A DNA stretch of 57,815 nt, taken from assembly GCA_944322395.1 (NCBI GenBank), contig CALUPA010000004.1, positions 1-57,815 on the forward strand, written 5' to 3'. The DNA is from an uncultured Phocaeicola sp. Lineage in GTDB: Bacteria; Bacteroidota; Bacteroidia; Bacteroidales; Bacteroidaceae. The notes below the pieces were generated by a model. That model made no database searches, was not told the DNA's origin, and saw only the letters and a list, made by a program, of their open reading frames with translations. Each line of letters begins with the position of its first letter. Position 1 is the stretch's first letter. A program made the translations under genes and the position numbers. Positions 33,527 to 42,734 of the stretch are shown in pieces.

Positions 33527-36500
33527 ATGAATTTAATTTCAAAAAACACAAGAAAAAACCTTGTTATTTTGTGTTGTGCTCTATCTTCTATGCAATTGTT
33601 AGCACAAAATAATATCAGGGTAACAATAAATACTTCTAATATAAGCTTACAGAAAGCATTAGTCGAAGTGCAGAAACAGACAAAGGTGTCTATCTCGTAC
33701 AATAATACGGCACTTCCTAAAGAAGAAATTTCACTAAATATTAATAATAAGCCTATTGATGAGGCTTTGAATGAGATTCTTAAGAACAGTGGTTTCTCTT
33801 ATGTAATTAAAGGTGACTATATAATGATAGTACCTGAAAGTGAATTGAAAAAAGAGAAAAAGTCAAAAAATGTATCTGGAAGAATAGTAGACACAAAAGG
33901 AGAAGCTTTGATAGGTGTAACTATCCTTGAGAAAGGAACTACTAATGGGACAATTACCGATTTTGACGGAAATTACAGTCTTACAGTTTCAGGGGATGAT
34001 GCTGTTCTTCAATATTCTTATGTAGGTTATAGTCAGGTAGAAAAGAATGCAGTCCAGAATGTTATAAATGTAACAATGGGAGAAGATACTAAGGTTCTTG
34101 AAGAGGTTGTAGTCACTGCATTAGGTATTAAACGCTCGGAAAAAGCCCTTTCGTATAATGTGCAGCAGGTTGAAGCTGATGATATTTTAAGAAATAAAGA
34201 TGCTAACTTTGTGAATGCCTTAAATGGTAAGGTGGCTGGCTTGAATATCAATGCTTCATCTTCCGGCGTGGGTGGTGCAACTAAAGTTGTAATGCGTGGT
34301 ATGAAGTCTATTTCTCAGACTTCTAATGCGCTTTATGTTATAGATGGTGTTCCTATGTATACCACAGCGAAAGATGGTGGAACAGAATTTGCATCACAAG
34401 GATCGTCAGACCCAATAGCGGATATTAACCCTGAAGATATAGAATCGATTTCAGTGCTTACAGGTGCCGCTGCAGCAGCTCTTTATGGTTCTGATGCAGC
34501 TAACGGTGCTATTGTGATAACAACCAAGAAAGGTAAGGCCGGTAAGACTACAGTTACTGCATCTTTTGGCGTGGAAATGATGAATCCATTTGTTCTTCCT
34601 AAGTTCCAGAACCGTTATGGAACGGGTGATTTAAGTTCATCTGTAGGGTCAATAGACCGTAGCTGGGGTGCACTTATGAATTCTGCAAACAATCCATACT
34701 ATGATCCTGCAAAGGATTATTTTAACACTGGTGTTACACATAATGAAAATGTGTCTATATCTACGGGTACAGATATAAATCAGACATATTTTTCTGCTTC
34801 TGTTATAGATTCATATGGTATTGTTCCAAACAACAAGTATCAGAGATATAATTTTACATTTAGAAACTCTACTTCATTCCTTAATGATAAGATGCACTTG
34901 GATGTAGGTGCAAGTTATGTATATCAGAAAGACCGTAATATGACTAACCAGGGTACTTATAATAATCCTTTGGTTGGTGCATACTTGTTCCCAAGAGGTA
35001 ATGACTGGGAGGCAATTAAAATGTATGAAAGATTCGATACAACAAAAGGACTTTCTACTCAATATTGGCCTGTAGGAGACGCAGGTATGACAATGCAGAA
35101 TCCTTATTGGATTAATAATCGTAACTTGCGTGAGAACGGTAAAAACCGTTTTATCTTTAATGCATCTCTTTCTTATGATATATTTGATTGGTTGAATATT
35201 GTAGGACGAGTTCGTATGGACCAGTCTGTTACTACATATACAGAAAAATTCTATGCTTCTACGGTACCTCAGCTTACTGAAGGTTCGGAAAACGGTCTTT
35301 ATGGAGTTACAGAAAGTCGTGACAGACAGGTATATGCCGATGTCCTTGCAAATATTAATAAAAGATTTGGAGATGATTGGACATTCCAGGCTAACATAGG
35401 TGCATCTATTTCGGATATGTTTTATAATGCTGTTAAGAATAGGGGACCTATTGCTGATGGTTTGATTACAGATGAGAAACCAGGGCTTGCAAATGTCTTT
35501 AATATACAGAACTTAAGTTATTCTTCAAAGACTTCAAGACTTCAGGAAGGATGGCGCGAACAAACACAATCTGTATTTGCTTCTGCTGAATTGGGATATA
35601 AAAGTACATATTTCCTTACTCTTACAGCACGTAATGACTGGCCTTCACAATTGGCGGGGCCTCACTCTAACAGGAAATCGTTCTTCTATCCTTCTGTCGG
35701 TGGATCTGTGATTATTTCTGAGTTATTCGATATGCCAGAGAATCTTGAATACCTTAAAGTTAGAGCGTCTTATGCTTCTGTAGGAACAGCATTTGAACGT
35801 TATATCGCTAATCCTCAATACACATGGAATGCAAACGGATTAACTTGGAATATTAAGACACAATATCCGATGTATGATTTGAAACCTGAGTTGACAAACT
35901 CAGTTGAGGTGGGTTTAACTATGAGATTCCTCAAGAAATTTAACCTTGATTTTACATATTATCATACTAATACGCTTAATCAGACATTCAATCCGCAGAT
36001 TTCCACAGGTTCAGGATCTTCTGAAATATATATACAGTCAGGAAACGTTCTCAACCAGGGTGTTGAACTTTCACTTGGATATGGTAATAAATGGGGTAAA
36101 TTTGGATGGGATACAAGTTACACCATGTCTATGAATAAGAATAAGATTATAACTCTTGCTGATAATGTATTAAATGCCGCTACAGGTGAATATTTCAGTG
36201 TAGATCAGCTTGATATGAAAGGTATGGGACAAGCTCACTTCATATTAAGAGAAGGAGGCACATTGGGCGACTTGTATTCTTTAAGCGATTACATGTACGA
36301 TTCATCAAACAAAATACAGGTAAGTAAAGATGGAACTGTAGGAATTAAGTCTATTGAAAATACGAAAGATTATGTAAAGCTTGGAACTGTATTGCCTAAA
36401 GCAAATATGGCATGGCGAAATGATTTTCATGTTGGTAACTTGAATTTTGGTTTCCTTGTTTCTGCTAGAATTGGTGGTGTGGTATATTCAAGTACACAGG

Positions 36501-36892
36501 CTCTTCTTGATTATTATGGCGTTTCAGAAGCTTCTGCTAAAGCCCGTGATAATGGAGGTGTATACATAAACGGAAATGAGAATCTGATTGACGCAAATAA
36601 GTGGTATGCCGCTGTAGGTGGTTCTTCTCCACTTCCACAGGAATATACTTATTCTGCTACAAACGTAAGGCTTCAGGAAGCATCGATAGGCTATACTTTC
36701 CCAAGAACTATGTTGGGTGATATCTGTGATGTAAATGTGTCACTTGTCGGACGTAACCTGTTCATGATTTACTGTAAGGCTCCATTCGATCCTGAATCTG
36801 TTGCTACTACAGGAAACTATTATCAGGGAATCGATCATTTCATGATGCCATCACTTCGTAGCTTTGGATTTAATGTGAAACTTATTTTCTAA
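33527..36892 (+). CDS. susC: SusC-type TonB-dependent transporter with STN domain (PUL2)
   Basis: The 1121-residue outer-membrane transporter has a signal peptide ending MQLLAQ (about 26). The STN domain is at about 27-100 (LQKALVEVQKQTKVSISYNNTALP) and the carboxypeptidase-regulatory-like domain at about 113-190. The plug has ALYVIDGVPMY and ALYGSDAANGAIVITTKKGK, and the barrel ends FNVKLIF. Long blocks are the same as in the PUL1 SusC (for example EVVVTALGIKRSEKALSYNV and SSSGVGGATKVVMRG-like), while the DNA differs at many synonymous sites, so the duplication is old. It likely imports a related N-glycan oligosaccharide and reports occupancy through STN to the FecR protein. Confidence 0.95.
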   Translation: MNLISKNTRKNLVILCCALSSMQLLAQNNIRVTINTSNISLQKALVEVQKQTKVSISYNNTALPKEEISLNINNKPIDEALNEILKNSGFSYVIKGDYIMIVPESELKKEKKSKNVSGRIVDTKGEALIGVTILEKGTTNGTITDFDGNYSLTVSGDDAVLQYSYVGYSQVEKNAVQNVINVTMGEDTKVLEEVVVTALGIKRSEKALSYNVQQVEADDILRNKDANFVNALNGKVAGLNINASSSGVGGATKVVMRGMKSISQTSNALYVIDGVPMYTTAKDGGTEFASQGSSDPIADINPEDIESISVLTGAAAAALYGSDAANGAIVITTKKGKAGKTTVTASFGVEMMNPFVLPKFQNRYGTGDLSSSVGSIDRSWGALMNSANNPYYDPAKDYFNTGVTHNENVSISTGTDINQTYFSASVIDSYGIVPNNKYQRYNFTFRNSTSFLNDKMHLDVGASYVYQKDRNMTNQGTYNNPLVGAYLFPRGNDWEAIKMYERFDTTKGLSTQYWPVGDAGMTMQNPYWINNRNLRENGKNRFIFNASLSYDIFDWLNIVGRVRMDQSVTTYTEKFYASTVPQLTEGSENGLYGVTESRDRQVYADVLANINKRFGDDWTFQANIGASISDMFYNAVKNRGPIADGLITDEKPGLANVFNIQNLSYSSKTSRLQEGWREQTQSVFASAELGYKSTYFLTLTARNDWPSQLAGPHSNRKSFFYPSVGGSVIISELFDMPENLEYLKVRASYASVGTAFERYIANPQYTWNANGLTWNIKTQYPMYDLKPELTNSVEVGLTMRFLKKFNLDFTYYHTNTLNQTFNPQISTGSGSSEIYIQSGNVLNQGVELSLGYGNKWGKFGWDTSYTMSMNKNKIITLADNVLNAATGEYFSVDQLDMKGMGQAHFILREGGTLGDLYSLSDYMYDSSNKIQVSKDGTVGIKSIENTKDYVKLGTVLPKANMAWRNDFHVGNLNFGFLVSARIGGVVYSSTQALLDYYGVSEASAKARDNGGVYINGNENLIDANKWYAAVGGSSPLPQEYTYSATNVRLQEASIGYTFPRTMLGDICDVNVSLVGRNLFMIYCKAPFDPESVATTGNYYQGIDHFMMPSLRSFGFNVKLIF

Positions 36893-38514
36893 TGACTGTG
36901 ATTATGATTAACAATATTATAAAACGAACAGGATTGATTTCTGTTACCATTGTTGCTCTTTCAGCATGTACCGGTAATTATCTTGATATAAATACTAATC
37001 CTTATGAGGTAAGTAAGGACGATATGTCAACTAACGGATATAATGTTGGAGCTGCTATTTCTGCTATGTGCGGTACTGTAATATCTACAGATGTGAATAC
37101 TGCGCAGTTTACAGACTGTCTGTTGGGTGGCCCTATGGGAGGATATTATTCTACAACAGGTGCATTTGATCGTACTATTGACAATTTTAATCCAACAGAT
37201 GATTGGACAAATGTATTTCTTGCCAGTGATAGAGTTATACCAACGCTGTTTTCTAATCTTGTAGAACTTAAAGATCTTACAGATGATGAAGTAATTCTTG
37301 CTATAGCAAATGTAATAAAGGTAGCTGTAATGCATCGTGTTACTGATACATATGGTCCTATACCATATTCAAAGATAGGTCAGGAAGGTATGCTTTCTGT
37401 CCCATATGATTCACAACAGGAGGTTTATAACAAGATGTTTGAGGAACTTGATGCTGCTATCAATGTCTTTACAGAAAATCACGGGAGAAATATTTCTGCC
37501 AATGCTGATCCTGTATATAGTGGAAATGTAGACAAATGGTGTAAATTTGCGAATTCACTTAAACTTCGTCTTGCTATGCGTATAGTATATGCTGATAGAA
37601 CTACAGCACAGGCTAAGGCAGAAGAGGCAGTAAATCACTCTATTGGCGTATTTACTTCAAATGATGATAATGCATCTTTAAAGCCTATTGCATTTGGTGA
37701 AAAAGGTAATCCTCTTTATACAGCTGTTAAATATAATCAGGTACAGGGAAGTAATACAGGTGGAGATACCCATGTCGCAGCCGATATAACTTCATATATG
37801 AATGCGTATAATGATCCTCGCCGTCCTTTGTATTTCATATCTTCAGAATTTGAAAATATAGAATATGTAGGCGTTATGGTAAGTGCTGTCAAGCCTGTAC
37901 TAAGCAAAGATGGTAGAAAGTATTCTGGTGTAAAGATTTCTCCTACAGATCCTCTCATGTGGATGAATGCAGCGGAGGTGGCATTCCTCAAAGCTGAAGC
38001 AAAAGCTATTTTTAATTTCAATATGGGTGGCGAGGCTAAGGATTTTTATAATGAAGGAATCAGACTGTCATTCGAGCAGTGGGGGGTATCAGGCTCATAT
38101 GATAGTTATGTGAATGATGAAACAAAAGTTTCTGTAACATATACAGACCCTATAGGTGTAAATACTAGAACTGAAATTCTTACCAACCTTTGTGTGAAAT
38201 GGAATGAAACTGCTTCTCCTGAAGAAATGCAAGAGAGAATTCTGATTCAGAAGTGGATAGCAAACTTCCATTTGGGTAATGAGGCATGGGCAGACCATAG
38301 ACGTACAGGTTATCCAAAATTCTTCCCAGCATCAAATGAGGGAAACAAGAGTAATGGTATTGTAAAAAATGAATTGGGCGCTAGAAGAATGCCTTACCCT
38401 CAGAATGAAAGAACAACAAATGCTGATAACTACCAGAAAGCAGTGTCGGAATTGCTAAAGGGTGCTGATAATATGGCTACTCGAGTATGGTGGGATTGCA
38501 AGCCTGAAAAATAA
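36892..38514 (+). CDS. susD: SusD/RagB-type surface glycan-binding lipoprotein (PUL2)
   Basis: The 540-residue lipoprotein has a first ATG that overlaps the last base of the SusC stop codon. An internal ATG at 36904 gives a neater signal peptide (lipobox ALSAC) and may be the true start. The SusD-like_2 pattern is complete: YLDINTNPYEVSK, MHRVTDTYGPIPYSKIG, KWCKFANSLKLRLAMRIVY, WMNAAEVAFLKAEAKA and GNEAWADHRRTGYPKFFPA. These blocks are near-identical to the PUL1 SusD, whereas the middle region (about residues 230-330, the likely glycan-contacting face) diverges more. Translational coupling with SusC fits their fixed 1:1 complex. Confidence 0.93.
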   Translation: MTVIMINNIIKRTGLISVTIVALSACTGNYLDINTNPYEVSKDDMSTNGYNVGAAISAMCGTVISTDVNTAQFTDCLLGGPMGGYYSTTGAFDRTIDNFNPTDDWTNVFLASDRVIPTLFSNLVELKDLTDDEVILAIANVIKVAVMHRVTDTYGPIPYSKIGQEGMLSVPYDSQQEVYNKMFEELDAAINVFTENHGRNISANADPVYSGNVDKWCKFANSLKLRLAMRIVYADRTTAQAKAEEAVNHSIGVFTSNDDNASLKPIAFGEKGNPLYTAVKYNQVQGSNTGGDTHVAADITSYMNAYNDPRRPLYFISSEFENIEYVGVMVSAVKPVLSKDGRKYSGVKISPTDPLMWMNAAEVAFLKAEAKAIFNFNMGGEAKDFYNEGIRLSFEQWGVSGSYDSYVNDETKVSVTYTDPIGVNTRTEILTNLCVKWNETASPEEMQERILIQKWIANFHLGNEAWADHRRTGYPKFFPASNEGNKSNGIVKNELGARRMPYPQNERTTNADNYQKAVSELLKGADNMATRVWWDCKPEK

Positions 38515-38540
38515 TAATAAAATTATAGGAGAAAAGTATA

Positions 38541-39545
38541 ATGAAAAAGATAATAATCCCTGCTCTTATAAGTCTGTTTTTGATTAATACTTCTTGTGAA
38601 AAATGGACTGAACTGGATAGCTTGAAATATTATCCTCCTACAGTAGAGGAGATGAACCCATCTGAATATGAAAATTATCTTACAAATCTAAGAGCTTTTA
38701 AAGCTACAGATCATAAAGTTATGATTCTTACCATGGAAGGGACTTCAGAATATCCAGTAACACAGGCTCAGTTGCCTATGGCTATGCCGGATAGTGCAGA
38801 TTATATATGTATTAAAAACCCATCCAACTTGCATGAAGTGGTAGTTGCACAAATTAAAGAGGTGAAAGAAAAGAAAGGAACAAAGGTCGTTTCTTATGTT
38901 GACAATACTATCACTGATGAAGCATGGAGAGTTTATTCAAATGGTAAAATCGATGCTGGTGAACCAGCTCCTACAATTGAAGAAAGAAAAGAATTTTATA
39001 GGAATAATGCTACAGAACAGCTTGCTGCATGTGACAAATATGGATTTGATGGAGTCATGATTTCTTATGTAGGAAATAACTCTACAGAAGAAAGTAAGGC
39101 GAGCCAAGAATCTTTTATGGGAGCTGTAAAAGAATGGAACACTTCTCATCCGGAACACCTTATGTTTATGAGAGGAAATTTCAATAATGTGACCGATAAG
39201 GAATTACGTGCAAAGAGTAAATATTTCATTATTGTTATGGGTGGTGCCAGTGGTGCTGCATCATATAAATCACAATTAAGAAATTTACTGCGTACTGTGG
39301 ATGAAAAGGATAGAAATATATTTGAAATTATGGTACCTGCAGCTCCTGGAGAAGAACAGGTAGGGGACTCTCCTTATGAAGCAGCCGTGACTATTTTGAG
39401 CGATGATGTTGCTAATTACGAACCTTATAAGACACTAGGACTGTGTGTTTCTAATGCTGCTGATGATTATTTCACTTCAGGTATGAGTTTTGCAAATATT
39501 CGTCCTGCAATAAACTTTCTAAATGAGACTAAGGTTGCTGAATGA
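38541..39545 (+). CDS. GH18-fold lipoprotein with catalytic D-x-E lost (PUL2)
   Basis: The 334-residue lipoprotein (signal ending LINTSC, C19) is the positional counterpart of 26651-27682. Shared features are an N-terminal segment EMNPSEYENYLTNLRAFKATDHKV, the strand GTKVVSYVDN, and KYGFDGVMISYVGNN. Its GH18 signature reads D170-G-V-M-I-S175-Y-V177, so serine and valine replace the catalytic aspartate and glutamate. A surface glycan-binding function is inferred. A weak Shine-Dalgarno (AGGAG, 38527-38531) precedes it. The lipidated Cys is followed by E-K, less acidic than the PUL1 copy. Confidence 0.73.
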   Translation: MKKIIIPALISLFLINTSCEKWTELDSLKYYPPTVEEMNPSEYENYLTNLRAFKATDHKVMILTMEGTSEYPVTQAQLPMAMPDSADYICIKNPSNLHEVVVAQIKEVKEKKGTKVVSYVDNTITDEAWRVYSNGKIDAGEPAPTIEERKEFYRNNATEQLAACDKYGFDGVMISYVGNNSTEESKASQESFMGAVKEWNTSHPEHLMFMRGNFNNVTDKELRAKSKYFIIVMGGASGAASYKSQLRNLLRTVDEKDRNIFEIMVPAAPGEEQVGDSPYEAAVTILSDDVANYEPYKTLGLCVSNAADDYFTSGMSFANIRPAINFLNETKVAE

Positions 39546-39597
39546 TGGCATCGCAATTTGATTATTTGAATAATTGATAGTGTATTAGATAAAATAT

Positions 39598-40866
39598 ATG
39601 AAAATGAATAAATATAAAGCTATATTTTCAGCATTTGTTTTAGGATTTGTCCTTCTGTCATCATGTAATAATGAAGGTACAAGTTTCGATAATCAGATGT
39701 TTATTGACGGTGACACTTATAAAAATGAAGTAAGAGTTGCTACAGATGAAAATATGTCAGAGATGACCAAGACAATGACTGTGTCAATAGCTCAGCCATT
39801 AGATTATGATATTGAAATATCTGTAGTGAAATCTCCGGAGTTGTTGGATACATATCGTAAAGCTTATTATGATGAAAATGCAGAATTATTACCAGAAAAA
39901 TATTGTGATATTTCTTCTGTGAAATCTGTTATTAAGTCAGGATTTGTTTCAAGCTCGGAAATGGAGTTTAAGTTTGTAAATCTTAATGATGGATTGGATT
40001 ATACTAAAACTTATGTCCTTCCTGTATCTATTGTTTCAGACAAAATAAGTGCATTGCCTAGAGCTAAGACTATGTATTTTGTTATTAAAGAAGCTGCTCT
40101 TGTTAATGATGCTGCATATTTGGCTTCTAATTGCGCATGGCCTGAGTGGGGTTCTTTTAATGAAGTAAAAGATATGACTCATTTCACTCTTGAAGCATTA
40201 GTTCAGGGATTGGCTTTTGACAATGAAAGTTCTATACATACTATTATGGGAATAGAGGACTGTTTCCTTCTTCGTGTTGGAGATGCAGGTCTTGCAACTA
40301 ATCAACTTCAGGTGGCTTATGCTGCAAAAGATGATGAAGATAAAACATATCGTGGAAGTATAACATCCTCAAATTTACAACTGGAAAAGGGTAAATGGTA
40401 TCATATTGCTGTTACATTTGATGGTGGTGAGGATAAGGCTGATGGTGCTAAAATAAAAGTGTATTTCGATGGTAAACTTAGAGCTGAAGGAAATTGTAAA
40501 GCCGAAACGGGCGATAATTCGTTTGCTATTAAGTCTGTTAACTTTATGGTAAATCATTCAGATGAGATGGACGGAAAACCACGATGCTTCTGGATTGGAT
40601 ATTCTTATAATTCAGAGCGATGGTTTGATGGACTTATGTCTGAAGTAAGAGTTTGGAAAAAGGTTCTTTCTGAAGAGGAATTAAATGCGCCTAATCATTT
40701 CTATAAACTTTATCCGGACAGTTCTACGGGACAGTTTGATGAAAGTCTAGTAGCATATTGGAAATTTAATGAAGGAAAGGGTGCTATTATTAAGGACTGG
40801 TCAATATATGGTAATGATTTGACTGTGGATCATGATCCAGCATGGTACTCCGTAAGCCTTCCATAA
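39598..40866 (+). CDS. DUF1735-LamG lipoprotein (PUL2)
   Basis: The 422-residue lipoprotein (signal ending VLLSSC, C23) has a DUF1735-like domain (about 35-170; TMTVSIAQPLDYDIEISVVKSPELL) and a LamG domain (about 185-420; WYHIAVTFDGGEDKADGAKIKVYFDG, CFWIGYSYNSERWFDGLMSEVRVW, SLVAYWKFNEGKGA). The LamG region carries a longer loop than the PUL1 copy. A surface glycan-binding role is likely, and no catalytic motif is seen. It is located between the inactive and active GH18 genes, as in the other loci. A second ATG at 39604 is equally possible. Confidence 0.82.
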   Translation: MKMNKYKAIFSAFVLGFVLLSSCNNEGTSFDNQMFIDGDTYKNEVRVATDENMSEMTKTMTVSIAQPLDYDIEISVVKSPELLDTYRKAYYDENAELLPEKYCDISSVKSVIKSGFVSSSEMEFKFVNLNDGLDYTKTYVLPVSIVSDKISALPRAKTMYFVIKEAALVNDAAYLASNCAWPEWGSFNEVKDMTHFTLEALVQGLAFDNESSIHTIMGIEDCFLLRVGDAGLATNQLQVAYAAKDDEDKTYRGSITSSNLQLEKGKWYHIAVTFDGGEDKADGAKIKVYFDGKLRAEGNCKAETGDNSFAIKSVNFMVNHSDEMDGKPRCFWIGYSYNSERWFDGLMSEVRVWKKVLSEEELNAPNHFYKLYPDSSTGQFDESLVAYWKFNEGKGAIIKDWSIYGNDLTVDHDPAWYSVSLP

Positions 40867-40918
40867 ATGGCTATAAGCAATTAAATTATATTATACATTA
40901 ACTAAAAACTAATTACGT

Positions 40919-42649
40919 ATGAAACTTTTCAAGAAAATCGCAGGAATGTTTTTATTCCTGACTTTGGGACTTGCTTCTTGTAAAGAAGAAGTTGAAATTA
41001 AAAACAGTTTGTCAGTTTCTCCAGATGCAGCTTTGGAGTTTAATGCAACAGATAATAAGAGTGTCACTCTTACTGTTACTACTGATGCAGATAAATGGAC
41101 TTATACTGCTCCTGAATGGATAAAGGCAGAGCAGAGTGGAAATTCATTGTCTGTGAATGTAGCTGATAATACTGGCGAGGCAAGAAGTGGTAGTATTACT
41201 TTCAGTGCAGGTACAGCAGATCAGGTTAAAATCAATGTGCTTCAGCATGAACCTGGTGATGACGGTGGTGACGAAGGTGGTGAAGGTGAAAAAATCGCCG
41301 GAACTATTAAGGATGCAAGTGGTGAGAATGATGTAAAAGTAACTTTGGATAAAGCAACAAACACTGCTACAGTATCATTAAAACTTACAGTGGCTGAAGC
41401 CTTGAAGAGTGAAGCAAAAGTATCTGTATTTATAGATGAACAGTATGTTGATGAATATAACTATGTAAATAATGCTTCATGTGTTATACTTCCATCCAAT
41501 ACTCTTACAGCAACTGAATGGCCTATCACAATAGCAGGTGGAGCTACAGAAGCAGAACTTTCTATTGAAATAAATGGTGCTGATTTGAGCCATGCAAATA
41601 AATATCTTCTTCCTTTGAAAGTTAAGGTTCTTAGTGGTGATGTTGCTTTTGCAAATGCAGAATCAAGAGTTAACTATGTAATCAATAAGGTTAACCCTAA
41701 GGAAGTAAAACAGATGGTTTGTTTCGAATTCAACGATGTTAACCCTCTTAATGCTTTGGAATATAAATTGGAAGATGGTTCGTATTTCTTTGATGCTGTA
41801 GTTCTATTCTCTGGTAATATGGGTTGGGATGCTGGTACTCAGTCTGTACGTTTCAATGCTAGAACAGGAGAACCTGTAATTAACCAAAATACAGATGCAT
41901 TAATTAAAGAATGGCAGACATATCTTAAACCTATTCATGATGCTGGTATAAAGGTTTATATGGGTATAATGCCTCACCACACTAGAGCTGGTATAACAAC
42001 TTTGTCATATGATGGTTGTAAGTGGTTTGCTGAAGAAGTAGCTCAGATAGTAAAAGACTGTCAGATGGATGGTGTATTCCTTGATGAAGAGTATGTGGGT
42101 AGTGATGGTGGAGCTATGAGTTCTGAATGGGCTTCTCCTGTTGCAAGTGCATATGGCTCTGGTGCTTATTTTGCTTATCAGATGTCTAAACAGATGGATT
42201 TGGTTTGTGATTGGCCTACTGAAGTTTGTGTATACACATACAGTCTTGGTTGGGGCTGGAAAACAGTTATAGACCATGAAGATGAATCAATATCAAAGAC
42301 ACCAGCTGAATATGCTGATATTATGGTGGCAGATTATGGAGGCTCTGCGAGACCTTTGGAAACTCAGACAAAAAAGAATTGTACTGGAGCATCATTGGAA
42401 CTTAATAGAGGTACAGGTGGTACAATGACTGAAGCTTGGGCTAGACAGATTAAAGAGGATGGATATGGATGGATTATGTACTTTGCATTTAACCCAGATC
42501 CAAATCATGTTCTTTATAATAAGAATAGATCCCTTGGATTCTTTAAGGAAGCTGCTCGTGGATGTTATGATCAGGAATTAATAGAACCTACACACTATTA
42601 TAAGAAGATTGGTCAGGGTAAATACGATCCTACAAGATATGCTTATTAA
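40919..42649 (+). CDS. BACON-DUF1735-GH18 endoglycosidase-like lipoprotein (PUL2)
   Basis: The 576-residue lipoprotein has a signal ending GLASC (C21, then KEE). A BACON-type beta domain (about 28-111) is followed by a Gly/Asp/Glu linker (112-124), a DUF1735 domain (about 126-255) and a GH18 barrel (about 262-576). The signature is MDGVFLDEEY with D384-G385 and catalytic D389-E-E391, so the D-x-E pair is intact. The barrel diverges from the PUL1 enzyme around the substrate loops (GWKTVIDHEDESIS; GWIMYFAFNPDPNH) and carries a different C-terminus, so a different N-glycan specificity is likely. The BACON domain may hold the enzyme away from the membrane. A hairpin-terminator follows. Confidence 0.85.
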   Translation: MKLFKKIAGMFLFLTLGLASCKEEVEIKNSLSVSPDAALEFNATDNKSVTLTVTTDADKWTYTAPEWIKAEQSGNSLSVNVADNTGEARSGSITFSAGTADQVKINVLQHEPGDDGGDEGGEGEKIAGTIKDASGENDVKVTLDKATNTATVSLKLTVAEALKSEAKVSVFIDEQYVDEYNYVNNASCVILPSNTLTATEWPITIAGGATEAELSIEINGADLSHANKYLLPLKVKVLSGDVAFANAESRVNYVINKVNPKEVKQMVCFEFNDVNPLNALEYKLEDGSYFFDAVVLFSGNMGWDAGTQSVRFNARTGEPVINQNTDALIKEWQTYLKPIHDAGIKVYMGIMPHHTRAGITTLSYDGCKWFAEEVAQIVKDCQMDGVFLDEEYVGSDGGAMSSEWASPVASAYGSGAYFAYQMSKQMDLVCDWPTEVCVYTYSLGWGWKTVIDHEDESISKTPAEYADIMVADYGGSARPLETQTKKNCTGASLELNRGTGGTMTEAWARQIKEDGYGWIMYFAFNPDPNHVLYNKNRSLGFFKEAARGCYDQELIEPTHYYKKIGQGKYDPTRYAY

Positions 42650-42663
42650 TTAAATATGAAACA

Positions 42664-42697
42664 GTGATTAGGGTATTATACCCTAATCACTTGTTTC
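42664..42697 (+). terminator. Hairpin after the PUL2 endoglycosidase gene
   Basis: GTGATTAGGGTA (42664-42675) pairs perfectly with TACCCTAATCAC (42679-42690) around a 3-base loop, followed by TTGTTTCT. It probably reduces expression of the following genes relative to the endoglycosidase. Confidence 0.7.
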
Positions 42698-42734
42698 TAA
42701 TGAAATACAAATGTTAATTTTGATTTTTAGTGAT

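Noticed and set aside
33388-33612. A 74-codon frame just before and overlapping the PUL2 SusC gene
   Set aside because: It begins inside the hairpin region, overlaps the true SusC start in another frame and its product has no signal or motif. The hairpin explains the conserved-looking DNA better.
33136-33702. 188-codon minus-strand frame across the FecR/SusC junction
   Set aside because: It is antisense to two well-supported genes and rich in Phe/Ile/Tyr from reversed A/T-rich DNA, with no recognisable protein.
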